Made by a program: the position numbers and the translations under genes. The notes beneath the pieces are model-generated. The model was not told where the DNA came from. It ran no database searches and saw nothing but the letters and a program-made list of their open reading frames with translations. A DNA stretch of 64,000 nt from Trochalopteron elliotii. Lineage: Eukaryota; Chordata; Aves; Passeriformes; Leiothrichidae. The stretch's first letter is position 1. The number at the start of each line of letters is the position of its first letter. Location: positions 558,001-622,000 of the forward strand of contig JANPWX010000209.1 of NCBI GenBank assembly GCA_024734555.1, read 5' to 3'. Below are positions 46,551 through 58,192 of this stretch, in pieces.

Positions 46551-47048
46551 ATGGGTTACACCCTTCTGAGGGGAACAGAGGGCCCCATATGTCAACCAGA
46601 CCCAACCCACAGGGAGGTCTGCTGCCTCCCTGGGGCTCAGATACAGGATATTACTGAGAGACTTCCTGGGCTGATTCAGCCAATGGCTGATTACTACCCA
46701 CTGCTGATACTCCAGGCTGGCAGTGATGAGATTGAAAAGCAAAGTACTAAGGCAACAAAAAGGGACTTTAGGGCATTGGGTCGAGTGACTGATAGGGCAG
46801 GAGTAGAGGTAGTGTTCTGTTCAATCCCTTTAGTGGCGGAAAAGTATGATGAAAGGAATTGGAGAACTCACACTATCAACAAGTGGCTCAAGGGTTGGTG
46901 TCATCAGCAGAATTTTGTGTTCTTTGATTATGGGGCAACTTTTTCAGCACCTGGCCTGTTGGAACCGGATGGGCTTCGTTTCTCTGAAAAGGGTAGTAAG
47001 TTTTTAGCTTACAAACTGGCAGAACTCAATGACAGGGCTTTAAACTAG
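46551..47048 (+). pseudogene. CR1 ORF1, esterase-like domain
   Basis: The frame encodes GYTLLRGTEGPICQPD followed by EVCCLPGAQIQDI and ends with GLLEPDGLRFSEKGSKFLA. That is the SGNH-hydrolase-like (esterase) domain typical of vertebrate CR1 ORF1, with the block containing the last catalytic residues changed from the usual form (DGLRFSEKG). The start of ORF1 is missing or fused to ERV-C sequence, and the frame runs open from upstream. It stops at 47046-47048, two bases before the ORF2 frame. Confidence 0.85.
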
Positions 47049-47050
47049 GT

Positions 47051-47891
47051 TTGAAGGGGGAAGGGGATGGACTATCTGGGGGCAGGCCCAAGGGTGATAA
47101 ACCTAAGTTAGGAGTGAAGTCATTAATCCAGCTGAGATGCATGTACACTAATGCACACAGCATGGGTAATAAGCAGGAAGAGCTTGAAGCCTTGGTGCAA
47201 CAGCAGAACTATGACATAGTCGCTATGACAGAAATGTGGTGGGATGACACACATGGCTGGAGTGCTGCACTGGATGACTACAAGCTCTTCAGAAGAGACA
47301 GGAAAGGGAGAAGAAGTGGAGGGGTGGCTCTTTATATTAGGAAGGCTTCTGATGCCATAGATATTATAACTAGTGATGATGAAGTTGAATGCTTATGGGT
47401 AAGAATTAAGGGGAATGCCAATAAGACTGACATCATATTGGGAGGGAGTCTGTTATCGTCCACCCAACCAGAAAGAAGAGGTGGACAACCTATTCTATAA
47501 GCAGCTGGAGAATGTTTCAGAAGTACCACCTCTTGTTCTTGTAGGTGACTTAAACCTACCAGACATCTTCTGGGAACTTAATATAGCAGAAAGGAGGCAG
47601 TCCAGGAAGTTCTTAGAATGTATTGAGGACAACTTCTTGTTGCAGCTGGTGAATGAGTCCACCAGGGGTAGGGCTTTGTTAGACCTGTTGTTTACAAATA
47701 GAGATGGGCTGGTAGGAGATGTGGTAATTGCAGGCGACTTGGGGCATAGTGATCATGAAATTATAGAGTTCTCAATATTCGGTGAAGTTAGGAGGAGTAT
47801 CAACAAGACTTCTATATTGGACGTTAGGAGGGCAGACTTTGACCTATTCAGGAGGCTTGTCCAGAGAGTTTCTTGGGAAGTAGTTTTTTAA
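47051..47891 (+). pseudogene. CR1 ORF2: endonuclease domain, frameshifted
   Basis: The apurinic-type endonuclease has visible motifs in order: YTNAHSMGNKQEEL, IVAMTEMWWDD, VALYIRK, VGDLNLP and GHSDHEIIEF (the catalytic SDH). A frameshift near 47445 separates the first half (47051-47500 frame) from the second (47415-47891). The domain would nick target DNA to prime reverse transcription. Confidence 0.92.
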
Positions 47892-47936
47892 AACAAAGGA
47901 GTTCAGGAAAGCTGGCTGTGCTTCAAAACAGAGATC

Positions 47937-49876
47937 TTGAGGGCACAGGAACAGGCTGTCCCTGTGTGCCGAAAGACAAGTCAACAAGGCAAACCTTCAG
48001 CCTGGATGGGTAATGAGATTTTGAAAGAATTTAAGAATAAAAAAAGAAGGTATCATCTCAGGAAGGAGGGTCAGGTTTCTCAGGAAGCATTTAGGGGGGT
48101 TGCTAGGGCATGTAGGAATAAAATTAGGGAAGCCAAAGCTCAATTTGAAGTTAATTTGGTAACTTCTGTAAAGGATAATAAAAAATCTTTTTACAAATAT
48201 GCTAATGGTAAAAGGAAAGATGAGACCAACCTTTGTTATCTGTTGGATGCAGAAGGGAACTTAGTAACTGCAGATGAGAAGACAGAAGTCTTTAACGCCT
48301 TTTTTGTTTCAGTCTTTAGTGGGAAGATGGCTTGTCCTCAGGATAATTGTCATACTGGGTTGGTGAACAGTGTCAGGGAACAGAGTGGTCCTCCTGTTAT
48401 CCAGAAGGACGCAGTCAGAGAAATGCTGAGCTGCTTGAATGTCTACAAATCTATGGGCCCAGATGGGATCCATCCCAGGGTGATGAGGGAGCTGGCAGAT
48501 GAGCTTGCAAAGCCGCTCTCCATCATTTAACAACAAACTTGCCTTAATGGTGAGGTTCCAGATGATTGGAAACTGGCCAATGTGATTCCCATTCATAAAA
48601 AGGGTAGAAAGGAGGATCCTGGTAATTATAAGCCAGTTAGCCTGACCTCAGTACCAGGTAAGATAATGGAGCAGTTTATATTGAGAGCTATTATGCAGCG
48701 TTTACAGGACAGCCAGGGTATTAGACCTAGCCAGCACAGGTTTAGGAAGGGTAGGTCATGTTTGACCAACCTGGTCTCCTTTTATGACCAGCTGACCCAC
48801 CTGGTGGATGCAGGAAAGGCTGTGGATGTTGTCTATTTGGACTTCAGCAAGGCCTCTGACACTATCCCACAGCATTCTCCTGGAAAAGCTGGCAGCCCAT
48901 GGCTTGGACAGGAGCACTCTTCACTGGATTAGGAACTGGCTGGATGGCCGGGCCCAGAGAGTGGTAGTGAACAGTTGGTGCATCCAGCTGCATCCAGCTG
49001 GTGGCCAGTCACCAGTGGTGTCCCTCAGGGGTCTATATTGGGGCCAGTTTTGTTTAATATTTTTACTGATGACATGATGAGGGTATTGAATCTTTCATTA
49101 GTAAATCTGCAGATGAGACTAAGCTGGGAACGTGTGTCGATCTGTTGCAAGGTGGGAGGGCTCTGCAGAGAGATCTGGAACGGTTGGATGGACGGGCGGA
49201 ATCCAATAGGATGAAGTTTAATAAGTCCAAGTGCTGAGTCCTGCATTTTGGCCACAAAAACCCCCTGCAACGTTATAGGCTGGGGATGGTGTAGCTGGAC
49301 AGTGCCCAGGAGGAAAGGGACTGGTCAATAACCGACTGAACATGAGCCAGCAGTGTGCCCTGGTGGCCAAGAAGGCCAATGGCATCCTGGCCTGTATCAG
49401 GAATAGTGTGACCAGCAGGAGCAGGGAGGTCATTCTTCCCCTGTACTGGGCACTGGTGAGGGCACGCCTTGAGTGCTGTGTCCAGTTCTGGGCTCCTCAG
49501 TTTAGGAAGGACATTGAGATGCTTGAGCATGTCCAGAGGAGGCAAAGAAGTTGGTGAGGGGCTTGGAGCACAAGCCCTATGAGGAATGGTAGAGGGAGCT
49601 GGGGTTGTTTAGCCTGGAGAAAAGGAGATTTGGATGTGACCTTATCACTCTCTACAGCTTCCTGAAAGGTGGTTGTAGTCACGGGTTGTAGTGGGGGTTG
49701 GTCTCTTTCTCCAGGCAGCAACTGACAGAATGAGAGGACATGGTCTCAAGCTGCACCAAGGGAAATATAGGCTGTGTATCAGGAAAAAGTTTTTTACAGA
49801 AAGGGTAATAAAGTATTGGAATGGTCTACCTGGGGAGGTGGTGGATTCACCATCTCTGGATATGTTTAAGAAATGA
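47937..49876 (+). pseudogene. CR1 ORF2: reverse transcriptase and C-terminal domain, broken
   Basis: The region 47937-48530 carries the linker and RT start (SMGPDGIHPRVMRELAD) to a TAA at 48528. The frame then resumes with WKLANVIPIHKKG, NYKPVSLTSV and VVYLDFSKA. Frame changes occur near 48880 and 48975. The RT box [16 protein letters not shown] is present. The catalytic block near 49105-49125 reads SADETKL, where FADDTKL is usual, so an active-site Asp is lost. The C-terminal part (49342-49557, 49691-49876) ends with VIKYWNGLPGEVV. It cannot encode an active enzyme. Confidence 0.92.
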
Positions 49877-49985
49877 CTAGATGTGGCACTTGGCGCCATG
49901 GTTTAGTTGAGGTTAGGGTTGGGTTGGACTTGATGATCCTGGAGGTCTCTTCCAACCTAATGATTCTGATTCTGATTATGATTAG

Positions 49986-51310
49986 GGATGCTGCCACAGA
50001 GCCTGACACTGCCCCACAGCCCATCTCAGAAATGAACCACCCGGATTGGGTGGGGGTTCTGGTGAAGGAGATGGGCCAGATGCTGAAGGAGCATATTTCC
50101 CCAGTGGTGGCCTCATTAGCCTCAGCTGGTGGGAAATCCTCCCCCTGCCCTGGAAAGAGAGAGTCTGATGGTGCAGCAATGGAACCCACAGACGTTACAA
50201 CCGTCCAGGTTCCAGCTGAACCGTAAGGGCAGTCACAGCCAGCAGCAGTCATCCCTGCAGAAAAAAAGAAGTCTAAGGTGAAATCAGAGCACACAGTTAG
50301 TAAGAATAAGAAAGGAGGGCCCTCACAACCTGTGGGGGAGCCAGAGGTTGAGATCATCACCAAGTCCCTGACATATGAAAGTCTCCATAATCTGCACAAA
50401 GACATTATGCAATAGGGGTGTGAGGCTTATGCCACCTGGTTACTCTGGGTCTGGGACCTTATGGGTACAGGCGTGCAATTGAATAGTGGCGAGGCAAGGA
50501 ATCTGGGACCCTTGACCTAGGACTCAGGTGTGAATCAGGTATTTGTAAGGGAGCTAGGGCCCCCTTCCCTCTGGGAGTGGGCTTTTAATGAGGGTAAGGG
50601 AGAGGTTTGTCCTGCAGAGAAAGAATGCAGGAGCACCATCATAGAATGCACTGGAAGACCCTTGAGGAAGGGATCCAACAGCTGAGAGAAGTGGCAGTAT
50701 TGGAGGTACTCTTTGGGAGGGGTCAACAGCATGATAATGACCCTGACAAAGTCAGGTGCACAGGGCAAATATTGGGGAATCCGGCAACTCTAGGGCCATC
50801 TCAATACGCTACCTTCATTGCAACAATTAATGCCAAGGACCACCAAGAGACAGTGGGTTCTGTTGCAAACAAGCTCAGAAATTATGGAGTATGATCAGTG
50901 GCCCAATGCAGGCTCGTATCTCTGCCATGGTTAAGGAACTCTAAGAGGAGATGAGGAGGAACAGTTCCCATGTGGCACTGGTGTGAGTCACAGGCCCCAA
51001 AGTCAGAGCTCAACATCCCCCAGCTAGAGAGAGAAGGTACAGCCCACAAGCTGACCTGTGCTCCTTCCTGTGCAGCCATAGGGAAGACATGGGAAGGTGG
51101 GATGGGAAACCCACTTCTGTCCTGGCAGCATGGGTGTGTCAATTCAAGAAGGGAAACACTATCCAAGGGAGTTCCACTAAAATGAAGGTAGCCTCAGCCT
51201 CCCATGACCGAGTCTCCAGGTATTACACAAGTGAGGATTATCCGTCGGATCCCCTTGAAGAAACCTCTACTATGTATGCCCAAGAAGGAAATAATAACCA
51301 GTGGTAGAGG
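49986..51310 (+). pseudogene. ERV-C gag continuation after the CR1 insertion
   Basis: Frames such as 49873-50226 and 50607-50894 encode Pro/Lys-rich and then helical sequence (TLEEGIQQLREVAVLEVLFG, then GPSQYATFIATINAKD), interrupted by many stops. The blocks read like a capsid-type region and lead into the protease. No zinc knuckle is evident. The assignment is by order and general similarity to class III Gag. Confidence 0.6.
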
Positions 51311-51344
51311 GGCCCTGCCTCTAGCCAGAAAGAGGCATGGGAAA

Positions 51345-51560
51345 ACCGGCTCTTTTGGATGGTGTGGATCCAATGGCCTGGCACATCAGAGCCACAGAAA
51401 TATGAAGTTTTGGTCGATACTGGAGCGCAATGTACCCTAATGCCATGGGGACATGTGGAGGCAGAACCTGTTTCCATTGTCAGGGTGACAGGGGGATCAC
51501 AGCAAGTGACTCTGTTGGAAGCTGAGGTGTGCCTGAACTCAAAGTCATTCAATTGGCCCT
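51345..51560 (+). pseudogene. ERV-C aspartic protease
   Basis: PQKYEVLVDTGAQCTLMP carries the DTGA active site (Asp codon 51416-51418), followed by a VTGGSQQVTLLEAEV stretch. The domain then breaks off and RNase H sequence follows directly. Confidence 0.8.
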
Positions 51561-51655
51561 GGACATTGCTGAAAGAGAGAAGTGGCCAAAGCTCTACCTC
51601 TACACTGATTCGTGGATGGTAGCCAATGCTCTATGGGGCTGGCTGGAAAGGTGAA
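51535..51655 (+). pseudogene. ERV-C RNase H fragment, joined to protease by deletion
   Basis: The frame reads LKVIQLALDIAER and LYTDSWMVANALWGWLE, the middle of an RNase H domain with its Asp in TDS. All of RT and the start of RNase H are absent, so an internal deletion joins protease to RNase H near 51535. Confidence 0.8.
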
Positions 51656-51769
51656 ATAAGGCCAAGTGGCAGTGTAGAGGAAAACCAACCTAGGCTGCTG
51701 ATGAGTGGAAAGATAGTGGCACTCAGGTAGAGAAGCCAACTGTGAAGACTGAGAGGTGGATCTAACCAT

Positions 51770-52140
51770 GGACAGTATTTCTCAGGTTATCCATGACTAT
51801 GAGATGTGTGCTGCCATCAAACAGGCCATGTGGGTGAAGCCCCTATGGTATGGTGGGTGGTGGTCCAAATATAACTATGGGGAGGCCTGGCAGATTGACT
51901 TCGTCACCCTTCCCAAACCCATCAAGGCAAGCACTATGTGCTCACAATGGTAGAAGCCACCAGTGGACGGTTGGAAACCTACCCTGTGCCTCATGCTACT
52001 GCTCTGAACACCATCCTGAGCCTTGAAAAGCAAGTCTTTGGAGGCATGGTACCCCTGAGAGGATTGAGTCAAACAATGGGACTAATTTCAAGAATAGCCT
52101 TATAAACACGTAGAGAACATGGCATTGAGTGGGTATACCA
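51770..52140 (+). pseudogene. ERV-C integrase core fragment, broken
   Basis: EAWQIDFVTLP contains the first catalytic Asp (51897-51899). After frame changes, IESNNGTNF shows Asn (codon 52072-52074) in place of the second catalytic Asp. The sequence dissolves before the Glu region. The element ends soon after. Confidence 0.8.
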
Positions 52141-52262
52141 ATCCTCCTCTCCATTGAGCCACAGGAGGGAGGGGGCGGGGAAAAGTGGGGGAGCAAGAGA
52201 GTGGTACGTGGTTGGGAGGTCTGGTGGGGACACTGAATTGGGGTTTCCATTCCTAAACCACA

Positions 52263-53347
52263 AAAGATCCTTAGAGGCTTGCTAAGATTATACACCCAAC
52301 ACTTGTATCATTTTATTTGTTTATCCAAACTGAAATTGTGTGGTTCTCTGTCAATTTGTCTTTTACTGAAAAACAAAAGGGGTGTGAGTGCAAAAAACAG
52401 ATTAATTAATTCAACTGAAAAACAGTTTTCAATCAAGTTATCAATACTTTGTAAAATTAGCAAATAATGACTTTTTCAATTCCTCTTGAGCTTAAACTGA
52501 CCATTAAACATCAAAGAACAAACCTGTTCACCTCCCCACCTGTTGCTGCCCTTGGGCTGCCATTACTGTTTACACTCCTCACAGTCAGAAAAACCAGGCT
52601 AGCAAAAGAAAAATGAGCTTTCAACTGGAGTGACACTCCAAAGCAAGACATCACACAGCCTCAGGCATATCAATGACACATGGGAAGTGGTGGGAAGAAG
52701 TGGCAGAAGACAGCAGGAGGAGGAAAGTCAGCCTGTTCCTTTCAACAGCAACCCATACTTCTGCCAGATTAAAATAGCAGTGCAGTGACAGTCTAAACCA
52801 TTTTGAACAAAGGAGGGAGGCTTCTTTCAGGAGCATTTCTTTCCTTTAAAATTTCCATAGTAGAACGTTTGTTTGCTAAAGAGAAAATATTCAGTTATGA
52901 CAAAGCATGGAAAAAACAACACATGTTTGAAAATCCCATTGTTATATCAGGGTAGGAGGTCTGAGTGACCTTAATGGGCTGAAAATTTTGAAGAATTATC
53001 ATAAGACAATCCAGGGCAATTAAAAAAGTATTTGACATACAGCTTTCCTAAAGGATTGTTTCTGATTTACCAGTAAACTGCATTTTCTGAGAAAACATTT
53101 CTCCACTCAGAAAAAACATGGGGATACTCTTAATAAAAAATACAGTTGCTGAATGCTTGCTTTGCTTTTTAAAAGGAAATGTTGGGACAGAATTGTCTGA
53201 GTTTTTATTACATTTTTTCTTCAATCTATATTCTCTGAAGCAATTTTTCACTTATCTTTTATGTTGGTTTGATTTTCCCTTTGCCTTCTACATGAAAAAA
53301 AATGTTCCAATCGGCTACTTTCTTATAACTCAAAGACTCTGACATTC
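52263..53347. other. No gene seen
   Basis: AT-rich sequence between ERV-C and the first of the solo LTRs. No recognisable coding motif or repeat. Confidence 0.45.
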
Positions 53348-53352
53348 CTTAT

Positions 53353-54143
53353 TGTCCTAGTTTTACTTGCAGGTGTTGGGAAGAGGGCAGAGCCTAGCAC
53401 TGTTGTGGGCATGGCTAAGTTGCTATTCTGTATCCCGAAAGCATCACTGGGGGCCGTGGGTTTGGGGGGAAAAGAAAGATGAACATACACTATAAGTGTG
53501 CCATTTTGTTCCATTCCTTCCTCAAAGAACCTGCCAGCAACCAGCACTGTGGACTCTGCCCCTCTCTCCATGCTGCTCGCCCCTTCTCATCCCTCAGGAG
53601 AAATGCAGCTCCAAGTGGTGAACACAGTCAAGCCCAGCCGAATACTGCTGAACGCAGCTGAAACCCACAGAGCAGTGCAGTTCAGAAGCAGTCAGTCTGG
53701 GCAGGGCACTATATGGTACAGGAGTGGCATGGTCCAGCAGCATGGTCCCGATTGGGGCATTTTTCCACAGTTGTTTTTTTGTTCTCTTGAGCTCAGAGGA
53801 AGAGAATGCCAGGCTGCAGCAACGACTGGCATTTCCTCCTTTTTCTCAGGAGACCACATGGTGCTGGTGACAGTGCCGTCCACCATCTTGTATTTGTCTC
53901 AGGAGGCCATATGAAACTGAGACAAGGTGATGAGCACTTTTGTATGTGTAAATCACCCTCTCTTTCTAATACTTGTGTTAATTGTTGCTGTTACTGTTGT
54001 ATTACCATGTCATTGCTGTTTGTTTTGATAGATTGTTATCTCAACCTAAGGAGTTGCATTTGTCCCTTTCGAACCAGGGAGGGGCAGGGAGAAGGGGAGT
54101 GGTTATTTTAACTTTAATTCCCAACCGGTTTTAAACCACCACA
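53353..54143 (+). mobile_element. Solo LTR (791 bp)
   Basis: It starts TGTCCTAGTTTTACTTGC and ends TTTTAAACCACCACA, the start and end pattern of a large avian ERV LTR family. It is flanked by CTTAT (53348-53352) and CTTAC (54144-54148), a 5-bp duplication with one mismatch. No internal region is present. Confidence 0.78.
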
Positions 54144-54241
54144 CTTACTCATTTTTACAGTTCTGCCCTTTACTTTCCTGAATGCATCAATGCTAATTGC
54201 TAACATGAAAAAGAAAAACAAATGTACAAAGCCACCACCAA

Positions 54242-54889
54242 TGTAATAGATGTGATTATAAATTCGTGCAATTAAAACATAGAAGGAAGTTATAGCAGAT
54301 GATAGAATGTATATTTTCTATAACCCTGTGAGTATAAAAAGTAACCTTGATTCCCGGACTGGGACGGGCGTTCACCAAATACCGAGACATGCTTTGTATA
54401 CAAACTAACATCCCCATTTACACCAGAAAGGAGGGTGGCTTGCCAGGATGTAGCTCCTTGAGCTAATCAGATCTTGGGCACCCGGACCATCAACCCACCA
54501 TCAACCCACCATCAACACATCGATACCCATTCCGAGGGTGGACCCTGCATTTGACGACATCATCATCCCAAAAGAGGATTCCTGGAACGTCCTTTCAGAC
54601 TCGGCCCAGCACCGGGAAATCTGTTCAGGGTTCATCATCAAGTGAAAAGACTGGGTTTGAATTTGAAAACACAATACCTCTGCTGCCGGGAGGCACAAAA
54701 TGCAGTATAAGAACTCGGACTCAAACCCCAGCAACTCGTGGAACAGTGCGAGACAGCAACCCTGCTGTCAGTCGGCTGTTTCACCCAACATTCGAATGTT
54801 GTTCCCTGTGGCTGTCCCAGATAGATTTAAAATGGAAAAATAAAACTTATTATTTTTCTGTCCGATTGGCTAGTTGATCATTTATAACA
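54242..54889 (+). mobile_element. Solo LTR of the ERV-B family
   Basis: It matches the ERV-B LTRs from TGTAATAGAT to TTATAACA with clear divergence throughout. It is flanked by ACCAA on both sides (54237-54241 and 54890-54894). ERV-B shows 4 bp, so one base of the repeat may be chance. It is an older or different subfamily member left by recombination between LTRs. Confidence 0.88.
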
Positions 54890-54894
54890 ACCAA

Positions 54895-55245
54895 CAACAA
54901 ATCAGTCTTGCAGTTGGTGGTCCTCCAGCTTAGGGCTCTGATCGTCCCAGATCCCATCTGCATTGTAGAAGTTTGAGGCAAAGAAATCGTTAAACATCTC
55001 TGTCTACTTTATGTACCTGTTTGGGAAGTGACTGTCCTCATCAAGTAACTGACCAATGCTATTTCTGGTCTGCCTTTTGCTATTAATATTTTTTAAGCCC
55101 TTTTTATTGTTTCCCACAGTACTAGCCAGCTTCAACTCCAATTCAGCAAACAACACCTTTGTAGTCCTCCCATGTTGGCTGATCTTGCTCCTAATGACCA
55201 TACATTTCTTTTTTTGTCTTAGCATCAAAAGAATATCCCTCCTCA
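54895..55245 (-). mobile_element. Old CR1 fragment, ORF2 linker region
   Basis: The minus strand encodes AELELKLASTVGNNKKGLKN and IGQLLDEDSHFPN and continues EMFNDFFASNF. This aligns block by block with 48140-48330 of the longer CR1 (FEVNLVTSVKDNKKSFYKY, then EVFNAFFVSVFSG). It is a diverged, 5'- and 3'-truncated copy of another subfamily. The solo LTR sits right at its edge. Confidence 0.75.
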
Positions 55246-55819
55246 GTAACAGGCACCATCCAATCTAGAGCAGGAAGATTATCTATTATCTGAGTAACCC
55301 TCAGACTGTTCCTAGGCTTTTCATTACACACAACAATAAATTAATTCTTTTTTTAATACACATTTCATTTGCATGACTGATTAAAGCAAAAGATAAATAT
55401 TGGCAGTTTGCAGTGTATTATGTCAATACTAACCCTTTAAAAGCTAGGAAAAAAAATCAGTCAACTACACCAAAACTGTCAAATTCCCTTATATTGACTG
55501 ACTCCGGCTCTTTTCTCTGTCACCACCTCTTCAGAAATGCATCCACCTCTCAGCTCCACTATTCTTGGCATCATTCCAGCATTCTGAGCTTGACTGAAAG
55601 TGAGTACTCCCCTTGCCTAATTTTCTCTGGCTCTTTTTCAGAGATACAGTGGTACTTATGTTTTCATTCCAAGACTGCAGAGGTGAATTTTTAAATATAC
55701 AAATATCTAAATACCTATTTTACCACTCAATACATTGGAAAAAAAATGTACACATAAAATCTTTTGCTAAGCCATATATTCATTTTGAGTTCTTTGTGTA
55801 TGGATAAAAGCCAAACAAG
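55246..55819. other. No gene seen
   Basis: AT-rich sequence with short frames only. Confidence 0.4.
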
Positions 55820-55825
55820 GACTAC

Positions 55826-56362
55826 TGTTGGGAAAGATGAGACAGGAAAAGCTTACAGATATGATTGCCTAGGAAGAGATTCTGAAAATATAAAGCCTGT
55901 GAGTGAAATAGAAATGAAAGCCAGCTATGAAATGTAAGAATGGCAGGCAGGAAGACTGATTAGCTGGAGATGGGTTGAGTAATAGCAAACAAAGGGACAC
56001 CAAGGAGCCTAACGGAGGAGCCCTGACAAGGTATCAGGGAAAAGGTAGATTAGAAAGTAGCTTTTAAGATTTAGAATACAGAGTAATATGGTAATAGAGC
56101 AGTTCTTATAGGCTGTATGTAAATCCTGTAGGATTTGTATCTCATGCCGGTTGGTTACTGTAAATTAGAATATTCAACACAGTAAGAGATATAATGCATT
56201 GTAATAAGGAGCTAGCACTCTTTTGAGGACACCCCTTCAGCTGAGGCTGGTGGCTGAAGGCAAGGCTCTTTCACCCATGACCTATGCAATAAAGCCACGT
56301 GTCCCAAGAGCCTCTTTGGTCTCCAGAGATCCCTCTCCCTGCCGTCGGCGGATGTTCCTACA
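55826..56362 (+). mobile_element. Solo LTR with 6-bp target duplication (537 bp)
   Basis: It starts TGTTGGGAAAGATGAGACAG and ends GATGTTCCTACA. It is flanked on both sides by GACTAC (55820-55825 and 56363-56368). AATAAA lies at 56288-56293, about 70 bases from the end. The 6-bp duplication suggests a class II (alpha/beta-like) element. Confidence 0.9.
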
Positions 56363-56368
56363 GACTAC

Positions 56369-58187
56369 CCTACCCAAAATTCCACTAAAAAAACCCTGCC
56401 ATTGACCAGGGGAAGGAGACAGATGAGAACAGCCAAAATTAGGACTGTTGGTGCTGATCCTAAATAAGACATACTGCATTAGACAGATTTTTTCTAAGTC
56501 CCATTTCAAAAATGGTCAGCGGTACATGTCATTCCAAAATAATCTGTGTTCAGTTATAATGCAAAATTGTTTCCTGGTTCCTTAAATTCCTGAAGGTTTC
56601 TACTTTATTTGTTAGTTTTATTCGTGAAGTTACAAATAAAAACTCAGACCCCCTTCTCTAGAGCCTTTCAGAGACACTTTGACCTGTCTTTTCTAAGGAA
56701 ACCAGGTAGAGAGTGCAAGGGAATGCAGAAGAGAGGTAGAGCACTGACTTTCCCTTTGTTGGAGTGGCCTTCCAGAGCCACAGCCAGGTCTGCCAACATT
56801 CCAGAATTATAAATAAGATGTGAAAATGAGAGGATACTTTCAACTGTAAGAAAAAAATGTGAAAATGCAAGTATTTTCTTTTGGCATGAGAGCTGAAGGC
56901 AATGGATGAGGTGGAGAAGGGGAAGCAGTACTTTCTACAAAGGGGTTAGTCCTTTTAGAAGATCCTCCTGTGAGACTGAAGTAACTGTTTTCCCCCTTTT
57001 TCTCTTAAATCATCTGCTTTACAGCTAAGCAAGGAACCAGGTGTTTTGAAATGCAGCATTCTTCTACTCCTGGAGCAAGGAAGTCCTTGAAATATGCAGC
57101 ATAACTGCAAACCACCACAGTGTAATGAATTCCATGAATTCCACTTTTTTCAGGCTTAACTTGGTAGTGTGTGTGTGCAAACGCACACATGTATATGTGC
57201 AAGTTTGCACACACATAAATTTCTTGTCAGGTCATTGCTCTGAGTAGTGGTGTCTCCTCCACCAGCAGACAGTGAGAATAGTATGTGAACAGCCTTCTGT
57301 AAAACACTGCAGCTGGGGAAGGGAATTCTCTTGCTGCAGCCAGAAAACTGGAAAAGTAGAGGACAAGTGCTTGATGAATTGGGTTGTTGCTCAGCAGTAG
57401 TCCTGACAAAATGGAAAAATAAGTAAAAAGAAACTTCATAAGTTCACAAAAAAAAATGCAAAGTCCTCTACCCGGTACAGTAATGCAGAAACAGCTTGAA
57501 CTGGTCCCATGAGGAAGCCAAAGAAAGGAAGCCCTGGGTTTTTACACACCCTATGCATGATAGTGTAGGGTCTTCCAGATGAGACCTTGGCTCCTGCTGT
57601 GTCTCTGAGCATCTGGTCACCTGGCTGGGCCACAGGTTCCCTGTGCCCTTTGTTTTGCAAATGGTTGGCACTAGTTCACAGCCTCTTGCCTGGTGCTCCA
57701 GGCACTTCCTGCAACCCAGAGCTCAATCAGCAACCACACTGCAGCTACACAATAAGCTACTGAATGTCTTGCTTAACATTGTCCACCATGCTGCTATGGA
57801 TGGGGACCATAGGAGCAGCTGCGTGAGAGATCAAAGTAAAAATTTTACTTGAAGCATCCCAATATTTTGAAAACATTTGTCACAACATAACAATAAGATG
57901 ACTTTTACCTGGATTTTGTGCCATCCTTAAAATCAATACACATATATCTGTGTGCAGACATAGTTGTGAAAGGCCTGTGGGAGAAATCTTTACATCTAGT
58001 CCTTATATCCCTAGGGATGATGAATGTTCGACTCCCAGAGATTCAGGTGCAGATACATATGGTTGCCTCTCATTGTTAAGGAGGAATTGTTCACAATCAG
58101 CTTGACAGTGAAACAAATTAACCCTGCCTGCCATGGCTTGCTGCCACAAACAGTTGTTTACTCCTTTGCTACAACCAACTTGTGTAA
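56369..58187. other. No gene seen
   Basis: Mixed AT-rich sequence with a short GT/CA-rich patch near 57165-57215. Frames are short and overlap on both strands without recognisable motifs. Confidence 0.4.
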
Positions 58188-58192
58188 CAGAT

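Larger units (their letters stand above)
46520..49985 (+). mobile_element. CR1 LINE, nearly full length in coding region, nested in ERV-C
   Basis: This contains the end of ORF1, then ORF2 with endonuclease and reverse transcriptase, and a 3' end of GATTCT-type repeats (about 49959-49985). ERV-C gag continues on the far side, so the LINE inserted into the provirus. The 5' boundary is placed by the start of CR1-like protein and may be off by tens of bases. Several stops and frameshifts are present. Confidence 0.93.
45060..52262 (+). mobile_element. ERV-C: class III-like provirus, 3'-truncated, with a nested CR1
   Basis: An LTR at the left is followed by a tRNA-Lys-like primer site and a gag-like region. 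This is split by a CR1 LINE (about 46520-49985) and resumes with gag, an aspartic protease, an RNase H fragment and an integrase fragment. RT is deleted, integrase is partial, and no 3' LTR or polypurine tract is found near 52262. The protein pieces look most like ERVL-type (class III) elements to me, but a Lys-type primer is unusual there, so the class is tentative. Confidence 0.8.
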
